Below, piece by piece: positions 35,903-48,184 of a stretch of DNA of 64,000 nt. Each line of letters opens with the position of its first letter. Position 1 is the stretch's first letter. A program made the translations under genes and the position numbers. The notes beneath the pieces are model-generated. The model saw only the letters and a list, made by a program, of their open reading frames with translations. It was not told where the DNA came from and did not search any database. This DNA is from Saccharum officinarum (Eukaryota; Streptophyta; Magnoliopsida; Poales; Poaceae), in assembly GCA_020631735.1 (NCBI GenBank), contig CM036225.1, positions 62,095,183 through 62,159,182 of the forward strand, read 5' to 3'.

Positions 35903-38900
35903 TAACAGTGTGAAAACTAGTATTGCATAACATGTTGTGATAATGTGCTAATGACATTCATCAAATTTGTGCAACTATAAATTTCATGTCACTTAGAATT
36001 ATAAGGAAAATTTTTGGAGCCACTAAACCACTCAAGTTTTGTCAAAGATTTGTTTCAAAAATGTTATTTGAAAATATTCAAAAATCCTCCCTAAATTAGC
36101 TTTTATTCTAAAAATCAAAATCTGTTGGGAATTTTTAGTTGGCCCCTTAATCAAAGTTGGAGAGAATTAAATTCTAAGCAACTTTTATTTTTGGGTCATT
36201 TTCAGAAAATGTCATTTTCTTGCTCAAAATGAGATTTGAAAACTATTATTTGAATTTATTTGAAAATAATAATTTGAAAAACCAATTTCTCACCTAAGCG
36301 GGCCTCCGCCTCCCTTTTGGCCCGCTGGCCGAAACGGCCCACACCACCCCCGCGCGCGCGCCGCAGCCGCCGCCTCGGCCCGGCCCGCGTCCGCTCGGCC
36401 GCCTCCTCCCGCCCGCTCGCGTGCCTCGCTGGACGCCGCGGCAGACCGCGCTCGCCGCGTGTCGGCCATGCGCCGTCGGAGCCGCCGCGCGTCGCCTCCG
36501 CTCTGCCCTCCTGCCAGCTCGAGCGCGCTCAAGTCGCCTGCCCGAACCCTCCTCGCCCCCTCACTCGCACTCCCGCTCGTCATCCACTCCCCCTCTCCAA
36601 AAACCGAGCGGGCGAGCAGCTCACCGCCGAGAGCTCCACCTCCGCTCCCCCGTTCCGACGTCGACCCTCCACCCCCACCAAATTCGTCTTGCACCGAGCT
36701 TCGCCACCCCCTTGCCTCCTCTGAACGAGCGCCACCATCCCCTTGCTCACTCCGGTAGGACACCAATTTGGCTTCCTCGCCGCGCCACTGTGACGGAGCC
36801 GCCGCGCTCGCGCTCCGGCCACCGTCGCCTCCGCTCCTCCCCATCTCTCTCGAACTGCGCGTTCATGTTCACCGTATCCCCGTGATAGTGTTGCGCGCCT
36901 CGCCTTGCTCGCTCGGGCACGGAAGCAGCCGCTGGCCGTCGGCGGCCGTCGTACCGCCGCGGTGGCGAGCACCGGCTCGGCCGCGCGCGCTGTCCCCGCT
37001 CACCCGCGTTTGAAGCAGGTGACTGGGCCGGCCTGCTCCAACAGGAGACGACCCGTTTCCTTTCTCCCGCGCGCGCGTGTCCTTGGGCTGAGCCGGACCG
37101 GGCCGTTTGCACCGTACTGTGTCGGCCCGTTTTCAAAAAGAGAATTCCAGTTTTCTTTTCTTTTATTATTTGGGAATAAAAATGCTTTAGTAATTGTTTG
37201 GGTGATTAAATGTGCTCCAAAAATTGTGAAATAAAATTCTATGAACTCATTGGAACTAGATCTACAATATAAAAATATTGCATGTCAAGATTTCATTACT
37301 TTTCTGTAGGATTTTAATTAATCATATATATTGCTGATAACTTGAAAAATGTGTAGAAAAATCTATAGGTTTCAGAAAAATATGATTTCCAAGTTTGTTA
37401 ATCTTCTTATGTAATGTACTTCCTAGGAAAAATATGTTTCATGCATGTGCTGTGGAAAACTTTGGAGAAGTAGTTCAAGTACCTTTAATGGCTGATTTTT
37501 ATTATTTTTGCTAGAGAGCAAACTTTGTATAAAACATGCATGTGATAATTTTTGTACAGTCATTATATTCCATGAAGAACCTAGGAAAAATATTAATTCT
37601 GTTGTTTGACACTTTTCATAGTACAAAGTAATTTCATACTAATTTTTATGCTATAGCTTGTCATTTTTGTATAGGATAGTTTACTTATCCAAATGTCATG
37701 AAATTTTTATGGTAGTCTGTTTAGGGTAGTATTATGCTACTGTAATTTTCTCAGATTTTTAGGAGCATCAGAAATATATGTTGCTATTCAAACCTATTAT
37801 TATTTAGGGTTTAAGCAAGTGTTGCTTTAAGTGTTGCTTTAAGTGTGATTAAGAAATTAGTAAAGCTTTGGTGTATCTTTGAAGCATTTCATAAGATATG
37901 TTAACTTAACATAATAGTAGTAGAAGAGAATACAGTAGATGACATGTGCTTGTAGTGTATAGTTTCTTGGATGATGTTGACTACCTTGCATTTCAACATA
38001 TTCATTGCATTCATCTCCTTCGATGCACGTTTGCAGAATCACTTACGCGCATTGCATCATACAGGATCGCAAACCGAGAACCCAGTCGTCTTACCTGAGG
38101 AGCCAGAGGAGCAGCTCGAGGTGCAGCAACAGGAGGTGACAGAAGCCAAAGAGGAGGTCGGTGAAGAGCTCCCAGAGTGCCCCGACCACCGTCCGAGCTA
38201 TTTTGAGAGAGGCAAGCCCCGGAGCATTTCTCTCCTGGTTTGCAAATAATTTATTATTAACTTTACTTAATTTGATGCATTACGTTTAGGAGTTATTTGC
38301 AAACGTTGCTGCATTATACCTTGCTTACCTTTGTTATACTATATCCTTGTTACCCTGGTATCCGCAGTCGAGTCAATACTTAGCTGGCTTAGACCGGTAG
38401 AAGTCGGGTGATTTCCTATCACCTGCGAGCTATAGGTGGTTACCTGGATCTGCTTGGATGACTATGAAGTCATGGTATAACTAAGTGTGAAATGAATTTG
38501 AGACCGGGCGGAAACTTGCAGGGTTTCGGACTGTAGTGTTTTCCGTCTGTGTCGATTAAGGACCGTCCGTTGTTGTCCCTCGGGTCATGTTGAACGCATG
38601 CCTCACATTTAGCTGGCCGGATAAAGTACCTTCCGACCGCGAAACTGGGAGATTATTCGGGCCGAGTAGATTGCTCGCAACGCACTGTACCGGAGCAGTA
38701 GTGGCAGGATACGGGGGCGCGATGATAAGGCCAAAGAGCAGTCGGGCGGCCCCCGGGTACAAGTGGTTCCTGGCAAGCTCGCGACTTTACCTGAATGGTT
38801 GACTCGGTGACCAACACCTCACTTTAGCGGGTGAGTGAGGTTTGTGTGAGGAATAACTTACCAGCTGGTTAATAATCGATTTGAATCGCCATCGTTCACT

Positions 38901-39682
38901 GGATAGTGAACACTTGACTTGAGCTACTTCATCGTAGTAATCTTGATGAATCACTTGGATAGTTATGTGGAAGATGACATGATAACTATTGTTAATGATC
39001 AATGGTAATCCTTACTTGCTTAATTACATGTTACTCTAGCACCAGTACAAACATAGTTGACAGGGTAATAAAGAGTTAATTACTGCATGCTTTTGGAAAG
39101 GAATTGTTAAGTTAAAAACGCTTTTCTTGCAAAGGAGTCAGCTATCCCACCAGAAAGCCTATCATGATTCCTTGGTGTCTTTTATTTCTGGTTTATGACG
39201 GGTAAGTCTAGCTGAGTACCTTCTCGTACTCAGGGCTTTGTTCCCACTTGTTGCAGATGGGCAGATGTATTACGACTACTGTATCAACTGCCTCTATCCT
39301 ACGATGGGCGAAGCTTAGGACCATGGGCAATGGTCATTCGCTACTTCTCGTCTGATGCTTTTGCTGGAGATGATCATAAGCTGGCACTTTATTTCAAAAT
39401 GTTGTGTGTGCGCGTGATTTGAACTACCGCTTCCGCTACTTTTATTCGAACCTGATTTGTAATAACTATATTTAAACTCCGATGTATTTTATGCCACGAA
39501 CTTTTATGTAACTTATGATGGTGACCGCTAAACTTAGTACGATCTTGGCTGTTATGTGAAATGGTTTGAAATCCGTCGAGATTTCACGGACTACCGGGTT
39601 ATACGGGCTTAAGTTTGTTAAATTGTCCTTCCGTTGGATAATTTTCCTACTTAATCTCGTATAATTGGGCGGTTCTGTTACA
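35903..39682 (+). other. Remainder of the gypsy LTR, no gene
   Basis: LTR sequence right of the MULE. The 92-codon frame at 37971-38249 has a Glu/Gln-rich stretch but no known domain and is read here as LTR. No separate promoter could be placed with confidence. Confidence 0.5.
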
Positions 39683-39684
39683 GC

Positions 39685-39696
39685 TGGCATCGGAGC
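39685..39696 (+). other. Primer-binding site of the gypsy element
   Basis: TGGCATCGGAGC, two bases after the LTR. It resembles the initiator tRNA-Met site TGGTATCAGAGC. Confidence 0.8.
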
Positions 39697-40471
39697 ATGT
39701 TTTAGCGTGATTACTGTTCATAAGTGTATTTGAAATAAAATTCTGTTTAAAAAGTATGATTTTAAAACTAAAGGTGTGCCAGTGGCCATATCCTGTATGC
39801 CCAGTTAAGGACTCTAGGTGGCTATTTAAGTACTAACTTGGGGTTCTTGCACCATATTTCTCTTTCATTGCTCATACGGCGTGCTATTGTATGAGTGCCA
39901 CTTAATTGAGTGGTAATGTATGGATCAGTTACCTCTACGCTTTGGTAAGTGTGAGCTGTGAGAGCATGATCGGATACACCGCTGATCTAGGGAGAGTACT
40001 TATATGATACTAGAATAATTACATGTGTTTACACATGTTTTTATGAAAGTGTCGCATGTGTGGGTGTTCTGTCCGTTGAGGCGATGCCGTCAATAGGACG
40101 ATGTGTTTGGGTAGTTACTACCGTTGTACACGCATCTGGGGATTCATGTAGAGCGTGTAGGTAGATTTACTGCTTTCATGCATTCATGGGGAATGGGCTG
40201 AAATGAATTTTCTGCAGGTTCATAACAGCGTTTATCGTGTAGATCGAATTAGTTACGTATATGAGAGATCGTTTGTATGCCACCGAATTCATCGTTAGTT
40301 GTCTTATTTTCTAAGTTTGTGAGAACGTAAGACTCGTGCATGCATCATATTGCCTGTGCATTTCATTCATAACATGCATTCCTCCCCTTATAAAAGGATT
40401 ATCCCAGTTTGATAAAAGTGACATCAACTTAAAATATGTTCTCATCGGGTAATTTAAAACTTGTGCTACAG

Positions 40472-41461
40472 ATGGCCCGCACGAAGAAGACTGCCCGTAA
40501 GTCCACTAGCGGAAGGGCACCCCGTCACCAGATGGCCCCGCGGGAGCGCCGCAGCACGGACACTTTTCTAAGTGAGTTTGGCATGCCCACCTTGCTTTGG
40601 AGAGTGCTCCATGATGTGGGGTACCCAGAGGGTCAAGAGCCGGTGTACTCCTAGAGTGAGAGCCAGTTAGCTGAGGATGGACTTGCGTAGTGGAAATCAC
40701 CGTCCCTGCTCTTGTGATGCGCCAGAATAGGATGGTTGGCATTTGGAGTTTGAAGGACGCACTCTAGTTGAGGGTGCAGAGGGTGTAGCCTTTCACGTCA
40801 TCCGAGACATAATGAGCAGGTTTCCTAATGAGTTGGCAGTAGCTTTGGCCGGTACTTTCCCGAGAGATGATCCTCGTGATGCCATTTGGGTGCAACCGCA
40901 AGGAAGTGCCCTGGTTAGAGGCCCAAGTGAAGGACGGGCTAGCGACAACCACACAATGAGTGCCATGTATGCAGCCATCAGAGCATACCAGGGTCTTGAG
41001 AGTACCTATTGGACCTTGACCGGTCTGCGTGGCAATGACCGGCTTGAAGCAAGGAAGCAGAAGAAGAAGCAAGCATGTGCTATAGCTAGCTTGCAGGAGC
41101 AGTTGGCCGACATGAGCTTGCAGCGAGATCGGCTCTCAAGAGAGGTAAGAGTGCTATGCAGCGGGTACAGACGTTGACTCAGGCCAACAGAAATGCAGAC
41201 CGCATGATGGGACAGCTAGTGCAGGAAAGGAATGAAGCCTGGAACGAGAGGGACCTTCTGAGGCAGAGGGTCGAGGAGCTAGAAGGGTATAATACCAACT
41301 TGCATGAAGAGTTTCATGCCCTCTACAACGGGATGGGCCCGTATGCTCCTCCGGACGCCGCCCAGATGGACGTCGACGACGCCGCCGCTACTGATGGTAG
41401 CGATGGTGACACCTCCGACCTCGACGACGCCCCGAGGAGTAGGCTAGTTGCCTTGCGTTAG
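40472..41461 (+). pseudogene. Extra retrotransposon ORF with histone H3-tail-like N-terminus, broken
   Basis: The frame starts at 40472 and opens MARTKKTARKSTSGRAPRHQ. Counting as in histone H3, 15 of the first 19 residues after Met match, including K4, the ARKS motif around K9/S10, T11, P16 and R17; positions 5, 12, 14 and 18 differ. The first frame stops at 40652-40654. Later parts read from 40743 in another frame (about 145 codons) and from 41156 back in the first (102 codons). These encode a helical/coiled-coil region (VQERNEAWNERDLLRQRVEE) and an acidic C-terminus (TDGSDGDTSDLDD). It lies between PBS and gag, in sense. At the DNA level the start also resembles an H3 exon. Function unknown; chromatin mimicry is inference. 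Confidence 0.7.
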
Positions 41462-41795
41462 TGATAGGCTCTGTCGCGATGGCCTTCTTTTGGTTTTCAT
41501 GTATCATGTTGTATCTTGTTCGATCTTGAGACTGGCGATCTTTTGAATCTTGGTTGTGTATGCGATGCTCGAACGCATAAAAGTCTAGTGTATGTATGCT
41601 GGCAACGTGGTTGTATGAAACGCGATGTTGCATTCAAAGTAATTTGATTAGTGATGTTGTTTTAATTGGAATGTGATTATTGTGCCTCTGTTTTATTGCA
41701 TGACTTGTTCTCTCCAATAAATTCAGTATGGCATGATTGTTCATTCGAATACAATTACTATCACTTCGCTCAATTATTACTTGTTGCTGAAATAT

Positions 41796-43184
41796 GCAGA
41801 TGGCAAACACTCGCCGTGCCACGTATGAGGCCGCTGAAACTGGTGGCAACGGTGCAGGGGCTGGTGGGGTGGTGCAAACAACGTCAATCACCAGGAGCCA
41901 CAGCCAGAGCCACAATTGCCCCCTCCTCCACCGCTCACTGCAGAGGTATTCTTCGCACAGTTCCTTGGAAGCCAGCGCAACGCCGAGCAGTCACAAAGGA
42001 ATATGGAAGATTTTCTGCGTACCATCGCTGAAAATGTTCAGAGAGGAAATAATCAAGGTGGTGGCCATGGAGTGAATCAGTACAGCAATTTCAAGGATTT
42101 CATGGATACTAGGCCACCTATTTTCAAGGAAGCAGCAGAGCCACTCGACGCTGAAGAATGGATCAACACTATGGAAGATAAGTTCCGTGTGTTGAGACTG
42201 ACAGAAGTTCTGAAGACAGAATATGCTGCACATTAGTTACAGGGACCGGCAGGGATGTGGTGGAAGCATCACCGCACCACCTTTCCTCCCAATGCCCAGA
42301 TTACTTGGAGAGAATTCACTGAAGCGTTTAGAGGAGTTTATATTCCCCCAGGGTTGGTTGAGATGAAGTTCAGAGAGTTCTTGGCCTTAAATCAAGGTAC
42401 CAAGACTGTAACACAGTATCTGCATGCCTTTAATAGCTTGTGCCGCTATGCTCCAGACATGGTCAACACAGATGCAAAGAGAATTGCTAGTTTCAAGAGA
42501 GGGTTAAGTCTGAAGATGATGAAGCATGTGGGTACCAATACCCGCGCCAGGTTCAATGACTTTGTCAGTGATTGTTTGAAACAAGAAAAGAACAACAACA
42601 CCTACACTGCGTCCAAGAATCGCAAGAGGGTGTTTGAGTCAGGACCATCCCAGTCCAGAGTTGTCACTGCAAACCGTCTTTCTTATCGTCCGTCTGCACC
42701 TGGTGCAAGGTTCCGGCCGCCACAGCATAAAACCCAGAACTACAGGGGACCACATAAGCCGTACAAGATGGCCGTGCCGCCAGCAAAGATCACCGCAGCC
42801 GCAGAACAGAGCAACTCCAAGGGGGCTATAGGATCTGCTGATACAGTGAAGGGGCCCTGCTACAATTGTGGTCAGCCAGGCCACTTTTCAAAGTTCTGCC
42901 CTTATCCGCCTAAAAAGAAGCAACAGACTTACACTGCCCGTGTACACCATACCACCGTTGATGAGATTCCTAAGGGAGAGCCTGTAACTACCGGTAAGTT
43001 TCTTGTTAACCATCACCCTGTAGTTGTTCTATTTGATTCTGGATCCTCGTTTTCTTTTATGAGTCAAGTATTTGCACGGAAGCATGAACAACTATGCACA
43101 GAATTGAGTTATGGTTATCGCATAAGTTCAGCAGGGGCTGATGTGTTAACCAATAAGATGGTTAGAGGGCAACCCTTGAGTTAG
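41796..43184 (+). pseudogene. gypsy gag, broken
   Basis: Starts MANTRRATYEAAE at 41796. A frameshift before 41916 is followed by the capsid region (PLDAEEWINTMEDKF, WREFTEAFRGVYIP). A TAG at 42234-42236 interrupts a position where the family has Gln. The second part runs from 42255 to the CCHC knuckle CYNCGQPGHFSKFC (near 42860) and into protease with DSGSSFSF (near 43035). The frame is lost near 43180. The ATG directly follows ATATGCAG, which would serve as a splice acceptor. Confidence 0.88.
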
Positions 43185-46065
43185 GTAGTCGAAAGTTTCG
43201 AGTGAACCTGGTAGTTATGCCTGGACTAGTTTTGGATGTAATAATAGGAATGAACTGGATGAAGAACTGGGGGCAGTCATAGATACAAGCAGTCGGTTGC
43301 TTACCCTTAAGGATCCCCAGGGAGAGGGTACTTTTCAGGTACCATTGCCCGAAAGAACAGACCTTGTGAGTGTGACCTGTGCCATGGAAGTTGTTCTATC
43401 CACCAGATCCCGGTAGTGTGTGAGTTCCGGATGTGTTTTCAGACGAGTTACCTGGCCTTCCTCCAGATAGAGATGTTGAGTTTGGAATCGAGTTGATCCC
43501 TAGGACAGCTCCTATTTCGAGGAGACCCTATCGGATGCCTCTGGATGAGTTAGCTGAGCTGAAGAAGCAACTAGAAGAATTGCTAAAGAAGGGGTTTATC
43601 CGACCGAGTAAGTCTGAGTGGGGATGTCCTGCCTTGTTCGTGAAGAAAAAGAAAGAGGGTACTCTGAGAATATGTGTGGATTATCGACCTCTTAATGCTG
43701 TAACTATCAAGAATAAATATCCTTTGCCTCATATCGACGTTTTGTTTGATTAGTTGGCTAAAGCTAGAGTGTTCTCCAAGATAGACCTAAGATCAGGGTA
43801 TCATCAGATAAAGATCAGGCCACAAGATGTCCCGAAAACCGCTTTTTCTACCAGATACGGGTTGTACGAGTATCTTGTTATGTCTTTTGGCTTAACAAAT
43901 GCTCCTGCATACTTTATGTATCTGATGAATACAATTTTTATGCCAGAGTTGGACAAGTTTGTAGTTGTCTTCATTGATGACATTCTAGTATACTCTGAGA
44001 ATGAGAAAGATCATAAAGAGCATCTGAGAATTGTCTTGACCAGACTAAGAGATCATAAGTTGTATGCTAAGTTCAGCAAATGTGAATTTTGGTTGAAGAA
44101 AGTTCCTTTCCTTGGTCATATTCTATCTGAGAATAGAGTTTCGGTAGATCCGAGCAAAGTGCAAGAGGTTATGGATTGGAAAACTCCAACCACAGTGCCA
44201 GAAGTCAGGAGTTTCCTAGGATTAGCTGGTTACTATCGCCGCTTTATCCCAGACTTCTCGAAGATTGCCAAGCCAATGACAAGTCTGTTATAGAAAGATC
44301 ACAAGTTTGTGTGGACAGAGGAGTGTGAGACAGCTTTCCACACCTTGCGGAAACTGTTGACCACTGCTCAGTTCTTGCACAGCCAGACATCGAGAAAACC
44401 TTTTGATGTGTTCTGTGACGCATCAAAAATAGGATTAGGCTGTGTTCTGATGCAAGAAGGAAGAGTCATTGCTTATGCCTCCCGCCAGTTGAGAAAAACA
44501 TGAAATCAATTATCCGACACATGATCTTGAGCTTGCCGCGTGGTGCATGCCTTAAAGATTTGGAGACACTATTTACTTGGTAATGTGTGCAATATTTTCA
44601 CCGATCATAGGAGTCTCAAGTACATTTTCACCCAACCAAAATTGAACATGAGACAGCGAAGATGGTTAGAACTAATTAAAGATTACAACTTGAATGTACA
44701 GTATCACCCTGGGAAAGCCAATGTGGTAGCCGATGCTTTGAGTAGAAAGTCGCATTGTCTGAATATGCAACCCTTACTCAAAGATGGTTTTAATCTAATG
44801 CACTCTGCCGTGTTACATAGTATTCAGATCAGTTACACCTTGGAGAGTAAGATAATAGAAGGTCAGAAAGCAGACAAAGGGATATTCCACATCAAAAAGA
44901 AAATTAAAGAAGAACCTTCAAAACACTTCAGAGTGGACGAGCAGGACGTGTTGTGGTTCGACAACCGTCTTGTTATTCCAAATGATAGAGAGCTTAAGAA
45001 TAAAATTATGGACGAAGCTCATCACTCTAAGTTGTCCATTCATCCTGGTAGTAGTAAAATATATCAAGAACTAAGACCTCGTTATTGGTGGACAAAGATG
45101 AAGAAGGAAATTGCAGCTTATGTAGCCAGATGTGACACATGTTGTCGAGTGAAAGCTATTCACATAAGACCTGTCAGATTGTTGCAACCTTTGTCAGTAC
45201 CTAGTTGGAAGTGGGATGATATAAGTATGGATTTCATCACATGTTTGCCCACTACTCAGAAAGGCCATGATTCGATTTGGGTAATCGTGGATCGTCTTAC
45301 CAAGACAGCCCGCTTTTTGCCTGTCAAGACAGTTTATAGACCACCTCAATATGCCGAGAAGTATATTGCAGAGATTTTGAGATTGCATGGCATACCGAAG
45401 ACTATCGTGTCTGACAGAGGGTCACAGTTCACTGCTCACTTTTGGGAGCATTTGCACAAAGGTTTGGGGACTAGTCTGATTCGTAGCACTGTCTATCATC
45501 CTCAAACAGATGGTCAGACTAAAAGAGTTAATGCTGTTTTAGAGGATATGTTAAGAGCTTGTGTGTTGTCTTCCAGAGGTTCATGGAGTCATGGTTACCT
45601 TTAGCAGAATTCACGTATAATAATAGCTATCAAGAAAGTATCAAAATGACACCTTTTGAGGCTCTGTATGGACGAAAGTGTAGAACACCTTTAAACTGGA
45701 TTGAGCCAGGGGAAAGAAGGTATTATGGTATTGATTTCGTGGAAGAAGCCGAAAAGAAAGTTCATATCATTCAGCAAAATATGAGAGCAGCTCAGTCACG
45801 TCAGAAAAGTTATGCGGATAAGAGAAGGAGACCACTTATGTTCGAAGTTGGTGACTATGTTTATCTAAAAGTCACGCCAATGAAGAAGAAGCGGTTTGGA
45901 ATACGCAGAAAGCTTGCCGCCAGATTTGTAGGACCCTACAAAATCTTGGAAAGGAAGGGTCCAGTGGCTTACAAATTGGAATTACCAGAATCAATGGGTG
46001 CTATATTCCCAGTTTTTTCATGTATCACATCTCAAGAAATGTTTGCGCGTCCCAGAGTAAATTGA
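43185..46065 (+). pseudogene. gypsy pol (protease remainder, RT, RNase H, integrase), broken
   Basis: The protease tail at 43185-43430 is frameshifted. The RT begins near 43433 and carries [12 protein letters not shown] and the FIDDILVY active site (near 43975). Stops lie at 43751-43753 and 44291-44293, both TAG where the family has Gln. RNase H ([13 protein letters not shown], then [11 protein letters not shown]) is frameshifted near 44500. Integrase keeps the HHCC zinc region (IHPG...CDTC) and two Asp, but the third catalytic residue is changed: QTKRVN, Lys codon at 45521-45523, where Glu is expected. After 45600 the frame continues at 45559-46065. A frameshift near 46015 leads into the gap, before any chromodomain. 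Confidence 0.9.
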
Positions 46066-46108
46066 ATAATTGAACCTCGAGCATAAAACTTAAGTCAGAT
46101 CTGGTATG

Positions 46109-46208
46109 NNNNNNNNNNNNNNNNNNNNNNNNNNNNNNNNNNNNNNNNNNNNNNNNNNNNNNNNNNNNNNNNNNNNNNNNNNNNNNNNNNNNNNNNNNNN
46201 NNNNNNNN
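46109..46208. other. Assembly gap (100 N)
   Basis: Exactly 100 N, a conventional scaffold-join length rather than a measured distance. Left of it is gypsy integrase end; right of it is ARA1 intron sequence. Confidence 0.99.
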
Positions 46209-46266
46209 TGCTATTGCATGCCTTTGACATGTTTCTCCTTATCGTTCACGCACATATTTTTGGCAG

Positions 46267-46668
46267 TGCCACAACAGCTACAGCGCGTGTGGCCTTGGTT
46301 CTGATGGACTGACAGACTAGTCAATCTGGTACGAGAAATGCAACACAGGAAGACATCCGAAGGCGGAGAGCCCTAGTCTATTTGGCGCAAAGATCACCGG
46401 CGGAGGCTCCGGCTGCACAGTATGTGTTATCGGGAAGAACTGCACCAGGAGCAGTGAAGAGATTGCAGAGGTAGCTTCAGGGACAACCCTTTTTCATTTG
46501 GTGTTTGAGTTTTTTGTCACGGTAGAATGATAGACCGATATTTCCTTGCACCTTCAGATTCAGCACAGATACAAGGCTGAGACGGGGTATCTGCCCATTC
46601 TTTTCGACGGATCGTCACCAGGAGCTGGGAAGTTTGGTTACCTGAAGATCCGACGTCGTTGTCCCTAG
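46267..46668 (+). pseudogene. ARA1 3' fragment (exons 27 and 28)
   Basis: Copy of the last two ARA1 exons: exon 27-like about 46267-46470, exon 28-like 46558-46668 with the splice sites kept. One base is missing near 46308, giving an in-frame TAG at 46318-46320; an extra base near 46367 returns to frame. The third GHMP motif has Gly changed to Cys (GGCTGC). Upstream exons would have to lie in the gap. As seen it cannot encode a kinase. Confidence 0.85.
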
Positions 46669-47940
46669 TGGGCAGTGGCTGATTGGCAAATGTAGAATTT
46701 GTGCTTTGTTATTGTTTTACAGATGACATATATCACTCAATTGTTAAGAACCTCAGTCCAAGCCATTGTTAGAACTTAAAGGTGTATGCCAGTTGCGACC
46801 ATTCGTGGATGTATAAGGTCATCTTTTTTTTTCACAAAAATTTATCAGGTGCTATGCCAATTCAGGAAGGTACTGGAGGAAAATGTGAGGAATAAGAAAG
46901 TCTTGTTGAGCAGATGTAGCCGTCCCATTTGACTCTAGTCTCAGGTAGATGTGCTCTGGGCTCTGGCACGTAGGATGCGATGAAGTTGAGGATGGTTTCT
47001 TGCGCGTTTGATGATCAATGACCAGTGTAATGTCTTTGCTATTAATAGTAGCGATATTTATAACACTAAATAGGTATATTTATAACACTAAATAGGTATA
47101 TTATGAAAATAGGTTAATTTGTCAGTGTAAACGGTTGTCAGTTCGGAGCGGATAAAGTTCGTGTGTGTTGACAGTATATGATACTACCTGAGAGGTTGAT
47201 GCTGCTCAGCGCAGGGCTGGAGAGCAAGGTAAGTTCAAACACAGTGAAATGGGTAAGCTTGTGCTATTGTTTCTTCGCCCTCAACAAATTGAGTTTCATT
47301 TTTTTTTGAGAACTCAACAAATTGAGTTGAGTGCAGCAGTACCACGTAGAACAGTGGGCCACCTTGCCATGCGTGGGCCGATGGGCCTGATGACTCCGAC
47401 GACGTTCGTGTCGCGAGGCCCCGTCGGAGCGAAAGAGGCTCGTGTAGTCGTGTCGATCGCTGTCGGCGAACCACTGCCATGGGAGCCATATCGTCTAAAA
47501 CCAGACATCATTCTCCTTGCCTTGAAGTCTCAGAGCCGTTCAAATCACCTCTCTATCTTGGTATGGGGGAGTTTTAAGGACAGTTTTGTCCTTCACTTTA
47601 GTTAAAATAAATTCGATTTTACTAAGAGTATGATAGTACATGATAAATTAGAGATTAGAGTCATAATCCGTTTATTGTTCAGTTCGTGTGACCAAAACTT
47701 ATGACCCGTGCTTATAGAAGTTATAATAGTGTGCGTCCACTCTCAGTGCATAATCTAATTCTAAGACTTATTAGAACAAATAATGATGCTTTGTTGCAAC
47801 GCATGGGTATATATGCTAGTATATATAATAACATGTAAAATCAGATAGAATCTTGGTGCTATGATCCAATATCGTCAGGCAAATATTATCCCCGTCCTGA
47901 TAGCCTTGGTCAGGCCGGCGCACAGTGAGATGGCCGGCTG

Positions 47941-48184
47941 CAGAGACGGAACCAGCGATTTTGATTAAAGGGGCCAAACAAATATGATCATATTTTTTAG
48001 TATGCTAAAATATACGTAATTATATGATTCAACAACTTTTTAAATATTTTATACTATTTATAACCAAAATCATAATATTTGAATAAAAAATAGGTGAAAA
48101 TTGATATTTTTTAGCTGTAAATTCATATATTTATATAGGTATTAAAGAAAACTTACTGTACTTAGGGGGCTGGTTCCGTCTCTG
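47941..48184. mobile_element. hAT-type MITE, D2 copy
   Basis: Copy of 25468-25711 with the same GCCGGCTG flanks, so it was duplicated with the block rather than inserted again. Confidence 0.9.

Larger units (their letters stand above)
32274..39682 (+). repeat. 5' LTR of the gypsy element, interrupted by the MULE
   Basis: Starts TGTAACA and ends TGTTACA (inverted terminal heptamers). Removing the MULE and one TSD copy (3528 bp) leaves about 3.88 kb, a long LTR as in the Tekay group. It has a GC-rich block at 36290-37140 and an AT-rich remainder. The frames in the GC-rich block overlap on both strands and carry no domain. Confidence 0.82.
32274..46108 (+). mobile_element. Tekay-type Ty3/gypsy chromovirus, 3' end lost in the gap
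   Basis: 5' LTR from TGTAACACTCC (32274) to TGTTACA (39682), split by a MULE, then PBS, an extra ORF, gag with a CCHC knuckle, protease, RT, RNase H and integrase in gypsy order. The RT (FIDDILVYS) and integrase sequences fit the Tekay/Del group. Such elements normally end with an integrase chromodomain, which here would fall at or inside the N gap. The 3' LTR and the right target duplication are not in the window. Multiple stops and frameshifts make it inactive. Confidence 0.92.

Noticed and set aside
36290..37136. Long overlapping GC-rich frames
   Set aside because: Inside the gypsy LTR, open on both strands because of GC content; no motif.
46106..46312. Frame running out of the N gap
   Set aside because: Artefact of the N run; the real content is ARA1 intron and exon 27-like sequence.
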